Assembly (NCBI GenBank): GCA_019321725.1
Contig: CM033107.1
Location: 14,561,445-14,625,444 of the forward strand
From: Paulownia fortunei
Taxonomy: Eukaryota > Streptophyta > Magnoliopsida > Lamiales > Paulowniaceae
Direction: 5' to 3'
DNA: 64,000 bases
The translations under genes and the position numbers were made by a program. Each line of letters starts with the position of its first letter. Positions within the stretch are counted from its first letter, which is position 1. The notes below the pieces were generated by a model that had not been told where the DNA came from, did not search any database, and saw only the letters and a program-made list of their open reading frames with translations. This document shows positions 48,691 to 59,830 of the stretch, one piece after another.

Positions 48691-50780
48691 TTAATCTGCA
48701 TAACTCTAGGGTCACCTCTAACTAGTTTTCATACATTGGCAATTTGTTCTACCACTTCTATCATTTCCTAAACCATATTCAGCCTAAAAGAATACCAAAT
48801 TCATTTAAATAAAACGATGACCTATATTTTCTATCATATAATGCCTCATAGAGAACCATCCCAAGTAACCTTATCACTGTTGTTATAAGAAATTCCACCC
48901 AAGGAAATTTTTTCTCAATTAACATCAACAATCTAATACACAAGCTTTAAGCATATCTTGCAAAGTCTAATTTGATTGTTTTGATTACCTATTGATGCAT
49001 GGATGATCACAATACTAAGATATAATTTTGTTCCCAATACCTGATGTAAGATCTTCTAGGAAGTGGACAAAGACCTTAAATCTGTATCAGAACTAATAGA
49101 CACTAATAAATCATAAAGTCTAACAACTTTCTATACATTTATCTTTCCACAGATTTCCAAGGAATACCTAGGGTGAATTGAGAAAGAATGAGCATATTCA
49201 GTTAACCTATGAACAATAACCCAATTCCATTATCATATACAAAATTCATGAATGCTTTCCCATTTCCACCTGAAAATAAAAGCAGAACTAAATCATTCTT
49301 ACATATGCGCTTTTACGTATATCCTTTTTTTTAGTGGCAAGCCAAATATTAACAATATATTCCATAACAGCTCGTCCAATGTCCGATATCTGTACATTTT
49401 CTTGAGATCACAAACATCATTCATACCACTAAATAAAACAAATAAAAAGTACATGATCATCACCTAAAACTTAGTCTTGCAATTTTTTATCCCTCATAGT
49501 CACATCTATCTCTTATTAAGAGATTATTATCACTTAATACAAAAATCTATTTAAGTGCCTTTTATGCCTTTCATCTTAATCCTAACCTTTCATCGACCTT
49601 ATTTTGAGCATTTGAAATAGGATCAATCAAAATCAGTCTTACCAAAATATTAATAAATAGATAATTCACCATTAACTTTAATTCATCCTCTATACAACCC
49701 TCAACTCCCATAATAGTTTATGATGTAAAATTTGTTTGAATATTAATCTATTGAGATATTTCATTCCAATGACATCTGTAGTTATATAGATCATACAATA
49801 TATTCACTTACTAGTAATATTCATCATTTCTTCAAGTTCAACTCCTTTTAAGTATATAGACATTTGAAGTATTTCAATTTTATATTGTCATATGTAGTAT
49901 TACATAAATAATCTAATTAACTCAAAGAGTGTCGAGTAACATTTCTATATTCCATCAAACATATATCAAAACACAATGAGATACACCACTATACACAATA
50001 AATAATTTATATCTAAAGTTGGAGTCACTACTGAAGCTCAAATCAATTCTCTTTAAGTAATTAGATATTTCTTCCCACTTAGCGAACCATTCAAATTTCG
50101 TATACCTGTATGTATGATGAAATAAAGTAATAACAACTAAGGGGAAATTTTGACTGAATACCCAATAATATCACTAACCCAGAAAACTTTTCTTATTTCT
50201 ATCATATTTGTTGGTCTTCTCTATTTCAGTAAAACCTTGAAGTTTTAAATAGTTACAAAGACACCTTCTTAAGAAAATTACCAATCCCAAAATAAATATT
50301 GTATTGCATAATCAAAAGATTGCATTTACTAAATTGAACAAATAATTTCTACTTCTTTAAAGTTTCTAAGATCATATTGAAAGGTCAATCATATTTCTCA
50401 TCGTTACAGTAATATATCATCAATGAATATCACCCTAAACATACCTATATAGAATTATCAAACACATTATTCATCATGTATATCAAAATAATTAGGGCAT
50501 TAGTCAACCCAATGGCACAACAAGAAATTCATAATTAATTCAAACTTAAAATCAATCTTCAAGATCATAGTAGCTCCTCTTAATTTATCAAATAAACCTT
50601 ACTTATTACAAATTATTACTCAATTAAGTAGCAATAAATAATACATAACCTCAAGATTCATCTTTCTTATAGGTGAATATGAAGTGGAGCTTGTTTAGGA
50701 GAAGCACTAGACCTTGATGCCTTGCCCAACATTATAATAATATCACTTAAGGTTCATCGAATTCCAATAGGTGTATATCA
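48691..50780 (-). pseudogene. pol: Chr-2 pol: integrase, RNase H, reverse transcriptase
   Basis: Heavily decayed minus-strand pol. The integrase segment reads VIVHRLTEYAHSF near 49180-49225 (normally VVDRLTKYAHF). The reverse transcriptase retains VIFIDDILL near 50410-50435 with both catalytic aspartates, preceded by a FLVVPLGLTNALIIF-like motif near 50470-50540, KIDFKF near 50555 and SPKQAPLHIH near 50680. Stops occur roughly every few dozen codons. The middle aligns with the orphan fragment at 16868-17647. No product is expected. Confidence 0.75.
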
Positions 50781-51544
50781 TAAACTAAAAGAGAGATTGA
50801 ATTTATTCTTACAACTATATCCAGGATAAAATCAATTATTAGTCAATAGCATACTTGAAAACTTCTTTTCAACATGTATCAAGAGATCTAAGATCACACA
50901 AATGAATTTTTAGTAAACTTGGTCATTTTTAAAAATTCTAACACAACCCAAAGATCGATAATAACTTTTTTTTACTACTTTCTTTCATACTGTAGAAAAT
51001 TATAATTTGACAATCTTCTTTATTTTCTACAAATAGTAAACATTTTCCTGCTATGGTCTCCATAAAATTTCTAAATTTTCATCACCTAGAATTTAAAAGT
51101 CTAGAAAAATCAACAATGCATAATTCTCAATAAATCAATCAACACAGAACGTTATATCATAATCCTAGCCAATATAACAAAATTAACCTAGAGCTCTTAA
51201 AATCTAATTAGTTGATCTTAAACTTCTAGATGGAATTAAAACATTGTAACTGAACTCATATATATATATATATATATATCAAGTACCATATCCAGTCTTA
51301 TTACATACTTATTGGATAATAGAGAATATATAGCTCAAAAGATAGAAAACCAAACATAAATTTTATACATGTTATTACTAATGAGTCTGCCTCAACATTA
51401 TTTTAAAAAAAATCTTAAAACACATGGCCAATATTATTCATGAAATACAAAATAAATTAAACAACAAATAAAACTTACTGGCATGGTTGTGCTCCACCAG
51501 TTTCAAAGATCATATACACAGACAGTCTACAAAACTATAAATCA
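50781..51544 (-). other. Collapsed gag-protease region of Chr-2
   Basis: Only about 0.76 kb lies between the reverse transcriptase remnant and the primer site, where a chromovirus needs about 2 kb for gag and protease. No Gag or protease motif is visible, so most of this region is deleted or unrecognisable. A TA microsatellite lies at about 51259-51279. Confidence 0.5.
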
Positions 51545-51557
51545 GGCTCTGATACCA
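51545..51557 (-). promoter_or_regulatory. Chr-2 primer-binding site, perfect tRNA-iMet match
   Basis: TGGTATCAGAGCC on the minus strand, three bases from the LTR stub at 51561. It is the best-preserved primer site of the chromoviruses in this window although the coding region beside it is badly decayed. Confidence 0.88.
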
Positions 51558-51560
51558 CTC

Positions 51561-51620
51561 TGTAATACCCCCAATACTGAATATAAAAATTGATATAACA
51601 ATAATTTTAACAAGGTAGTT
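51561..51620 (-). repeat. Chr-2 5' LTR stub
   Basis: Sixty bases starting TGTAATACCCCC on the plus strand, parallel to 11307-11366. The rest of the LTR is cut off by Cop-1-like sequence from 51621. Confidence 0.8.
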
Positions 51621-52473
51621 GTTCGTGAAATATATTGCATATCGCAAGTGTTGAGTTCACTATAATCGCAAGGGTATACGTAGCAGAAAATTAAAGTTTT
51701 TATCAAACATAAATTTAACCCCTTTAATTCGAAAGCAATTTTAACGATTGCGCTTATTCAAGTGAATATATAAATAAATGTAAAATCAAATTGAGCCTTT
51801 CATGCACTCCGGTTGTTGTAGGGAATGAAGCAATCAATTACTTATCCTAAACTATCAGAACTCGCAGGGATCCAAGTATCTCTCCTCTATCAGGTCCACA
51901 ATATGGAAGAGCAACACCAATCAAAAGAATTCGCTAGTATCCTTTTAATTGTTTACTAATCTAGAACTAGAGTAAATTTTCAAGAACAATAAAGATTGAT
52001 TCTTTAAGTTCTTGAAACAATAATATGAAGAGAATAACAAGAAACTAGTTTTCTTTTTCTTTCTTTTCTTTTCTTGGAGAGTAAAAATAGAAGATTTTAA
52101 ATAAAATAATTTTTGCTCAAATTTTTTGAATTGATTATGTAATTTTCATTCCTCATATATATACGGCTGAAAATTTTAATCCATTTCCAACTCTTAGAAA
52201 ATTTTTTAATTTTGAACTATTTTAAAATTTTATCTTGGAAGGATTCCAAATCTTCCACGAACTCCTCTTTTCTCTCTCCTATTATATGTGGACTAATTTG
52301 AAACTACATTAATCATCAAAATTGTCTACATATATTATTGATATTAATTTGAACTGTTCAAATAATATCAAGATAGATATATATCATATATATACTATAA
52401 TTATATTTATATATAAATTAAATCTTAGTGGCTGATTTTATCCCATAACATCGGTCACTATATTTATTTATCT
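51621..52473 (-). repeat. Cop-1-like LTR fragment, minus strand
   Basis: The part near 51650-51700 (GTTCACTATAATCGC, GGTATACGTAGCAGAAAATT) matches the reverse of the unit-2 LTR end near 34430-34490. Further right come a pyrimidine tract (52052-52075) and AT-rich LTR sequence, ending at the assembly gap. It is a diverged relative rather than a close copy. Confidence 0.5.
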
Positions 52474-52573
52474 NNNNNNNNNNNNNNNNNNNNNNNNNNN
52501 NNNNNNNNNNNNNNNNNNNNNNNNNNNNNNNNNNNNNNNNNNNNNNNNNNNNNNNNNNNNNNNNNNNNNNNNN
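52474..52573. other. Assembly gap of exactly 100 N
   Basis: One hundred undetermined bases. A round 100 is a common placeholder for a gap of unknown length, so sequence on the two sides may not be adjacent in the chromosome. It interrupts Ath-3 within the reverse transcriptase. Confidence 0.95.
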
Positions 52574-53225
52574 TCTTAGGTACAACTTGAGTAGGACTTA
52601 CCCATTTGCTATCAGAAATAGAATAAATGATTCCATTATCTAAGAGTTTAATGACTTCATTTCTTACTACTTCTTTCATATTAGGATTTAGCCTTCGTTG
52701 CATTTCTTTAGATGGTTTAGCATTTTCCTCTAGATAGATGTTATGTGTGCAAATGAAAGGATTAATACCTTTAATATCAGCAATGGTCCATCCTAAAGCA
52801 TTCTTATGCATTTTCAGAGTTTCGATCAACTTACCTTCTTGATATGCATCGAGTTTGGAAGAAATTATTACTGAAAAAGTTTCATTCTCACCCAAGAAAG
52901 AGTATTTTAAATTAACCGGCAAAGGTTTCAATTCAACCACGGGAGCTTTAATACTTGATGGAATAGATTTTACTGTTGATGATGAAAGTTCTTCGAACCT
53001 TGGCTTCCAAAAATATTTTTCTTGTACCTGCAAAAATTCAGAGATAGTATTAGTGTGTTCCTTTTTATAAATACTTTCACTTTCAAAACAAGTCTCCAAA
53101 GAATCTGAAGAGTTAGTAGTAGTAAAGTATTCATGAACAAGTTCCTCAATTGAATCCACTTCATGTACTTCGACATCTTCTGCAGGTTGCATACAAACAT
53201 TAAACACATTTAGTTCCAAAGTCAT
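52574..53225 (-). pseudogene. pol: Ath-3 pre-RT linker and start of reverse transcriptase
   Basis: An open stretch beginning around 53225 contains the acidic linker (EDVEVHEVDSIEELVHEYF), then LKPLPVNLKYSFLGENETFSVIIS, HKNALGWTIADIKGI, RRLNPNMKEVVRNEVIKLLDNGIIYSISDSKWVSPTQVVPK. The last is the start of the Athila reverse transcriptase. It then runs into the N gap at 52573, so the catalytic domain is not seen. The frame here is intact over about 220 codons. Confidence 0.88.
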
Positions 53226-53795
53226 ATTTCAAATGATAACTTCAAAATACCATTTCTACAATTGATTAAAGCATTTGAAGTTGCAAGAAAAGGACGACCT
53301 AAAATGATAGGAATTTGTGTATGTGTTTGTGCAACAGGCTCTGTGTCCGAAACAATGAAATCAACTGGAAAGTAAAACTTATCAATTTGTACCAACACAT
53401 CTTCTACTATTCCCTTTGGAACTTTAATCGAATGATCAGCTAGTTGGAGTACAACAGAAGTTGTTTTAAGTTCTCCCAAACCTAACTGTTCATAAACTGA
53501 GAAAGGTAGAAGATTTACACTAGCACACAAGATCAAGCAAAGCACGCTCTATTCTAGTGTTTCCTATGATACATGAAATGGTTGGACAACCTGGATCTTT
53601 GTACTTGGGTGGAGTGAATTGTTGAATGATTGAACTAACACTTTCAGTTAAAAATGCCTTCTTTTGTACATGATGTTTTCTTTTGATTGTACACAAATCT
53701 TTCAAAAATTTGGCATAAGGTGGAACTTGCTTGATTGCATCCAATAATGGAATATTAATCTTGACTTGTTTAAAAATTTCAAAAAATTTCAGCAT
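53222..53795 (-). pseudogene. pol: Ath-3 aspartic protease, frameshifted at the active site
   Basis: Upstream frame 53520-53795 ends ERALLDLVC. Downstream frame 53222-53545 starts ASVNLLPFSVYEQLGLGELK and continues through [38 protein letters not shown] and INCRNGILKLSFE. Together they are a retropepsin whose DLGAS active-site motif is broken by a one-base insertion near 53525-53532. The catalytic aspartate codon is present. Ath-2 keeps the motif intact at the same place. Confidence 0.87.
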
Positions 53796-55292
53796 TTGAG
53801 TTCAATTTCTGAGTTGCTTGCAATCTTTGAGGAAAGGGTGCTGGAGGTAAATATTTTTCTTTTCATCATTTTCACGCTTACCTTCTTCAAACTTACCTTC
53901 ATTGTCAAGACTATTTCCATTTTTCATTTCTGGAGGTGGATTAGAAACTTTCTCCTTGGGATGAATAGTCTTGTCAACAACTTTTCCATTCCGAAGAGTT
54001 GTAACTGAATTAGCCTCCTGACTGCATTTTCACCTGAAGAAGAAACATGACACTGAGTAGAAGGATTAGGTTGAGGTTGAGCAGGAAATTTACCTTTTTC
54101 ATGAGTACGCAAAGAAGTTGTCAGTGTTGAAAGTGTGCTTCTGATCTCATTGATAGCTTGTGAAGTCTGATTATTGATGTTTGTTTGTTCATGCATAAAT
54201 GCTTGCAAAGTCTCCTCAATGGATTTTGTATGTGGAGGTGGATAAGAATGAAAGTTTTGTGTTTTGTGAATGCGGTGGTTGGGCACGGTTATCATCTCGC
54301 CAACTGAAATTGGGATGATTTCTCCATTGTGGATTGTAAGTTTCAGAATATGGAGAATGAAAAGGCTTTTTGAATGTGTTCATAAAATTTGCTTGTACTG
54401 GAAGTTTGGACATTCATTGGTGGAGTGCCCCAAAAGTTCACAATTGCTACAAACTTCTTCCTCTTGCACAAATTTGATTTCCTTTACTTTCTTAAGTTCC
54501 ATGGCTTCAACTTTTCTTGTTAAACTAGCAAGTCTAGCATTTAGATCATCTTCTTGGCTAAGGTAATATTTTCCTTTATTACTATTAGCAAGATTAGATC
54601 TAATAGAACCTTCGGAAGAATTAACACTATGCCATGATTGAGAGTTTTCTACCAAATGATCTAGGTATTCTAGGGCTTCATCAGGTTCCTTATCAAGAAA
54701 CTCACCATTACACATTGTTTCAACAAATTGTTTTATTTCAGGAGTTAACCTTCATAAAAGAAACTAATTAAGCGCCATTTTTCAAAACCATGATGTGGGC
54801 ATGAATTCAACAAATCTTTAAATCTTTCCCAACATTGAAAGAAAACTTCATTCGAATTTTGAGAAAAATTTTGAATTTGTCTTTTCAAAGCATTAGTTTT
54901 ATGAGTTGGAAAGAATTTTTTCAAGAATTCAGCTTGCATTTCTTGCCAAGTACCAATTGACCTAGGTTTTAAAGAATTAAGCCAATTTTTTGCTTTATCT
55001 TTTAAAGAGAAAGGAAATAATTTGAGCTTAACAATCTCATTTGTGCAAGTTTGATCATCAAAAGTGGCACATACTTCATCAAATTCTTTTAAATGCAAGT
55101 AAGGACTTTCAGAGTCTAAACCATGGAAATTAGGAAGTAAAGGGATCATACCTGACTTGAATCGAAAATATTTGCATTTAGAGGAAAAATGAAACAAGAA
55201 GGAGAAGAATTTCGAGGAGGTTGCAAGTAATAACGCATGGTACGCACCTGTTGATTCTCATTTTCATCCTGGACACTTTCATTTTCAGCCAT
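53796..55292 (-). pseudogene. gag: Ath-3 gag
   Basis: Starts with ATG at 55292 (MAENESVQDENENQQ), about 180 bases inside the primer site. After a frameshift near 55150-55195 the capsid follows: GMIPLLPNFHGLDSESPYLHLKEF, FPFSLKDKAKNWLNSL, FLKKFFPTHKTNALKRQI and CWERFKDLLNSCPHH (54745-55197). A second frame (54380-54715) ends with a zinc knuckle, CSNCELLGHSTNEC, at 54410-54451. A basic, proline-rich tail follows (53924-54413). Two or three frame breaks inactivate it. Plus-strand frames here are shadows. Confidence 0.88.
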
Positions 55293-55468
55293 GGTGGAAG
55301 TGTGTGGAGATGATTCAAACAAATTTCCAAACAAAGTTTTGGAATTATTTCTTACTAAACGTCGAGAATTATGACTACGATACCATATAACCATATATCT
55401 ATAAAGAAAATAAACAAACTATATTTACAAAGGAAAAATATTAACAAACCTGAATACTTACCTTGCCT

Positions 55469-55486
55469 TCCCCGGCAACGGCGCCA
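55469..55486 (-). promoter_or_regulatory. Ath-3 primer-binding site, perfect tRNA-Asp match
   Basis: TGGCGCCGTTGCCGGGGA on the minus strand, complementary to the 3' end of plant tRNA-Asp over 18 bases. It is separated from the LTR at 55493 by AGTTTT. It served as the reference for the decayed sites at 1297 and 29437. Confidence 0.93.
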
Positions 55487-55492
55487 AAAACT

Positions 55493-57083
55493 TGCTACAA
55501 CTTTAAGGTTGCAAACCCAAGTGCAGGTTGTAGTAAGTAATAAATTTCTCGTGAGTCCGAGGTCGATCCACAGGGAAGTTGTTTGAAGAATTCAAGTTTA
55601 TATTTCTAAAAAGATGGAGTTTATGTGAATCAAAATATATGAACAATTAATGTATGATGTAAGTAATAAAAGTACTGAGGATTAGGGATCCACTCTTGAT
55701 TTTTGGATAGAGAAATGGTTATTTATTCTTTTTACCTCTATTAATTGCCACAATTGGAATCCATACATAATGAAGGTTCCAATGGGAATATATTATCAAG
55801 TAACTCATGCAATAAGGTAATCATGATATTGTCTTACTATTGCAAATTATCTCTTAACGCCAACACTTATTTATGGGATCAAGTATTTATGTACACCTCG
55901 TCAACAACAAATCAAGGTTTCACATTAGCAGTCTGGGGGTAAAACCGTACAATAAGCTAAATGAACCCAAGTATTTGTTGTGCCATTGGAGATACATAAA
56001 TCAAGAATCACCACAAAACAAGTAGGGTTTAGATCAAAAATAAAAATAATAATACAACATACTTAAACAATTTCTACCCTTATAACCATTTCTTTTCCTC
56101 CATTAAGAGATTCACCCTTTTTTCTCAGCAAAATAAAGTTTAGAAAGACATAATAAAAGTAACAAAGACTAAAAATATAAGAGAAACTAGAGAATGCATT
56201 TCTATTACTACTAGAAAACTTACAATACTAGAAAACATACAAACTAGATAACTTAGCCTAAAGAAACCCTCTACCCCCCTCCTCTTACAAGCTGAATACA
56301 TGCCTATTTATAGTACTTGGATTAAGCTAGAGGCCAAACAATAATGCAGGGGTTAATCAAGTGGTATGCTAGTTGCCAAGAGTTGGTAAGTTGTTACACA
56401 AATTTCTCATCCACTGAATTGAATTACATTTTTTGGTCAGATATAACCAGATTTTGAAGATACGTGAAGAATCAAAATTGTAGATCTTTCAGCGCTGATA
56501 TATTTTCATATATCTTTTGTCAAATTTGGCGATCGGATGAAGGAGATATGGTCAAATTACCGAGTCATGTCCAAGAGCTACCCTGTAACATCAGCAGCAA
56601 CTTGCAGCCTATGGTTTTACCATTTCAACACATTTTTACACCATCTTCTTCATCAAACTTGTTTATGTAGCTCTTGGGTATAACATATCCAAATTTCAGA
56701 CCAAAATAAATTTGGGCTCAAGATATATAACCGAATTGGTAAAATAAGTCAATACTGGGCTGAACTCTGATCCGAATTTTAGTGATCCATTTTGTGCAAC
56801 TACTTGGATGAATTTTCTGCTATCATCAACACTTAATTGGGCTGAGCCTACAACATAAAAGTTGTACCTCTATCTCTTGGCTTTCAAATGAAATACGCTT
56901 CAGGTCCATAGAGCTTTTGATCATAAAGTTATGCTCAAATTACAAAAACTGCACAAGTCTGGAAACATGCTTCCATTTATTCCCTAACACAAAATATTAA
57001 TAAAACAATAATATTAACAAGAATAAAGCAAGAAAAGTATAAAGGATTTGATATAAAAAATATGTCAAAATATGCATTTATCA
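55493..57083 (-). repeat. Ath-3 5' LTR
   Basis: In element orientation it starts TGATAAATGCATATTTTGAC at 57083 and ends GTTGTAGCA at 55493, 1591 bases. It is alignable with the Ath-2 LTR over most of its length. The outer end is followed by the body of a different LTR (57084-57760). Confidence 0.82.
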
Positions 57084-57760
57084 CCATATATTCTGTTTCA
57101 GCATTTCAGATGGCACCTAGGCACCCTGTTTTGAGCATAGACACCTTCCATTCTATTTTGGCGGCCTTAGATGGCGCCTAGGCGCCGTTGCTGCTGTTTT
57201 TCCCTGCTCCACTTCAGTACTCTTACACTATTCATCTTCTTGCAACTGGTTTTTGACCTCTTTAAAGGATGAATTGGCTTCTGACATCTTCTAATTAATT
57301 ATATCTCTATGTCTTGGTTTTCCATAGGAACTTGAATCAACTACATATGATATTTGTGGACAGAGTTATGCCTAAAATACTAAGATATGTCATCTTAGAA
57401 AATTGCAGCCCAGTGCTGACTCTTGAACTTAGTTTTTGTCATTGAAATCGACTGAATTGGATTTTATGGTAAACATAGAAGTGTAGATCTATCTTGTAAT
57501 TTCTAATGGATCAAGAATCAATTTGATATGAAATTGGGGTCGAGAGTTATGATTGAAATACGAAAACTGCCATCAGTAGCACCACAACTCGAATTCTTCA
57601 ACATTTCAACCAAGTTTTTGATTTCTTTCCATTTTCTTCTCTTATTGTCATTACCTACAAGATTTCAAACTAAATGCGTAAAAAGTAACAAAAACACTTA
57701 AAAACAAACTAAATATTAATACAAAAATATATGAATTATTGGTATAAAACCAACTTATCA
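57084..57760 (-). repeat. Ath-4 3' LTR, first 677 bases
   Basis: Starts TGATAAGTTGG at 57760 directly after the polypurine tract and is cut at 57084 by the outer end of the Ath-3 LTR. The remainder is not seen in this window. It contains a 14-base palindrome, GGCGCCTAGGCGCC, at 57173-57186 and a decayed copy GGCACCTAGGCACC at 57112-57125. Confidence 0.78.
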
Positions 57761-57775
57761 AATACCCCCAAACTT
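57761..57775 (-). promoter_or_regulatory. Ath-4 polypurine tract
   Basis: AAGTTTGGGGGTATT on the minus strand, directly before TGATAAG. It primes plus-strand synthesis and defines the LTR start. Confidence 0.82.
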
Positions 57776-59230
57776 GAAGATTTGCTTGTCCTCAAGCATC
57801 AAACATGAAATTCTCAAGAACAACCCCTCTATTAATTAGGTAACCAAAGTTGAGAAATATTTATTTTTATTTTTATTTTTATTTTTATTTTTTTTTTCAC
57901 TTATCCTCTCAAAAGATTAGAAAATATACCACGTTTACATGTTAATATGCATATTAGTTTCACTTAACTTCATGGTCTTGTGGGTGTGAGTGTGAAAGTA
58001 GTAGTTTATCAAATTTTATTTCTCATTCGGATATGTTTATAAAGCTAACTACTCATATTTGATCCACTTTTAAAGTGCTTACCAAACTCCATAGACTTAT
58101 TTTTCACACTAGTCTCCACTAATGTAGGTCGATCATAGCATCAAAGATCAAAAGGACTTCCAAAGCTTGTAATGTGAGGCTTGGGTCATGGTGGGAATAT
58201 ATGGAATATTGTGGCTAAAATTTACCCATTTTACACAATCATACTAGAACCTTTATGAATGAACATCAACTTCTTCATCAATCCCTTCATTTTTCTTTAT
58301 TAAACATCCCATTCTTCTTCTTTTTGATCTTGGATTACCCCCAAACTTATTTCTTTTATTGTATGCAACGGGGGTCTATTTATTTTAGAGAGTTTAAATC
58401 ATACACCTCAATTCATAATCTCTTCATTTTCATCTTTTTTCAATCTTTTCTTCTCTTTGATTTTGCTTTTTTTTAATACAACAATTCATTCAAGAACGGT
58501 TGTGTAAATAAGATGAAAAAGGATTGAATATTGGACTTTTTTTTTATTTCATAAAGCTCGAAAATGTGTATAAGGTGTGCAAATAATTGTTTCAATAGGC
58601 TCAAGAGGGGACACTAGGGAATAATTCAAGTATAGGTTCGCTTGAAAGGCTCAACGGTCTAAAAATGGCCTAAATCATTTCGTTAATACTATGCCACCTA
58701 GGATTTCGCCTCGACTAGTGATCAAGCAAGTTCTAGAGGTTGGTGGGATCATTTAGGAAATAATTAGACCTCATAAACTATCTCTAAACAATTAAATGTA
58801 ACTCAACAAACTACTTAGTGCATCAAGATTCACAAGGTCTCATAAAGTAAATAAAACCAAAATTTGATGTTTAAACACGTAAACAAACGTACATATTCTA
58901 CTTTTCAAGAAACAAGTAATAATCCTAGACTCATGAACTCCCCCCAAACTTAATATAAGCATTGTCCTCAATGGTTAAAAGAATTGTAAAACAAAGGGAC
59001 TTTCCTGAGAATGGGTGGTGTTTAGCCTTTAACCTGCAAAAATAAGTAAAATATCACGGAACAAGTATCATGACATGAAACAAAATAAGAATAACACCAC
59101 TTACAAAAACAAGAAAAAAAAGCTTGGGTTGCCTCCCAAGAAGCGCTTTATTTAAAGTCTTTAGCAAGATCGAAACTGAATACCTTAGGTTGCTTCTCCG
59201 AGTGGAAGATTAGACATCTTCCACATTTCA
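57776..59230 (-). other. Ath-4 non-coding 3' region
   Basis: No open frame of note on the coding strand; an env-like gene is absent. It has features repeated in many plant gypsy elements: GCTTGTCCTCAAGC near 57781-57797, CCCCCAAACTTAATATAAGC near 58942, and GGGTTGCCTCCCAAGAAGCG near 59126. A T-rich (TTTTTA)n tract lies at 57866-57898. It joins the broken integrase at 59230. Confidence 0.65.
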
Positions 59231-59830
59231 TTAAGGATGATATCCAAGAGCTACCTTGTGTCTTACACCATAATTAGCTAAAAGGTTATTAAACATTTTA
59301 TTGCAAAAATGAGAACCTTCATCACTTATAATTGCTCTACGTGTGCCAAAATGAGAAAAAATATGTTTGTACAAGAATTTAAGCACTACCTTGGCATCAT
59401 TAGTAGGTGTGGTAATTGCTTCTATCCATTTGGAGATAAAATCCATAGCGAGCAAAATGTATGATCGGCCATTTGATGGAGGAAATGGTCCCATGAAGTC
59501 AATCCCCCAAACATCAAAGAGTTCAACTTCCATCATGTTAGTAAAAGGAAGCTCATGTCTTCTAGTATTCCAGTCCTTAGACACCGGTCACATGTCTACA
59601 CAAAAACATAACAATCCTTAAACAATGTTGGCCAATAAAAATTGGATTGCAATACCTTAGAAGCTGTCCTTGTAGGTCCAAAATGACCACCACATGGGGA
59701 TGAATGATAGTGCTTAAGAATTTCATTTGTTTCCTCCATTGGAATGGATCTCCGAATAACAGAATCTGAACACCTTTTGAAGAGCAATGGATCATCCCAT
59801 AGATATGATTTCACATCATGTAAGAATTTT
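59231..59830 (-). pseudogene. pol: Ath-4 integrase, C-terminally truncated
   Basis: Frames at 59596-59814 carry the zinc-binding region (HYHSSPCGGHFGPTRTASK, FYWPTLFKDC). The core at 59231-59584 has GIDFMGPFPPSNG (Asp at residue 29), MDFISKWIEA and IISDEGSHF (Asp at residue 88). It ends GVRHKVALGYHP, right where PQTNGQ and the catalytic glutamate should follow. A stop and non-coding 3' sequence come next. The catalytic Glu and the whole C-terminal domain are therefore deleted. Confidence 0.88.

Larger units (their letters stand above)
52574..57083 (-). mobile_element. Ath-3, Athila-like element, right part
   Basis: Minus-strand element with 5' LTR (55493-57083), a perfect tRNA-Asp primer site, gag, protease and the start of reverse transcriptase up to the gap. 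Its outer LTR end (TGATAAATGC, at 57083) sits inside another LTR, that of Ath-4. It is the best preserved Athila copy here for gag, but still has frameshifts. It is a close relative of Ath-2. Confidence 0.87.

Noticed and set aside
11381..51281. TA, AC and T-rich simple repeats (near 211, 11381, 51259, 57866) and long AATTAATT tracts in Cop-1 LTRs as possible origins or matrix-attachment sites
   Set aside because: Ordinary microsatellites and family-specific LTR composition; nothing beyond AT-richness supports such a role.
55469..55486. tRNA-Asp gene fragment
   Set aside because: Only the 18-base primer complement is present, next to an LTR; no cloverleaf can be formed around it.
55493..57760. 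One 2.3-kb LTR shared by two tandem Athila elements
   Set aside because: A second LTR terminus (TTATCA) at 57083 and a change in sequence character there fit a nested insertion better.
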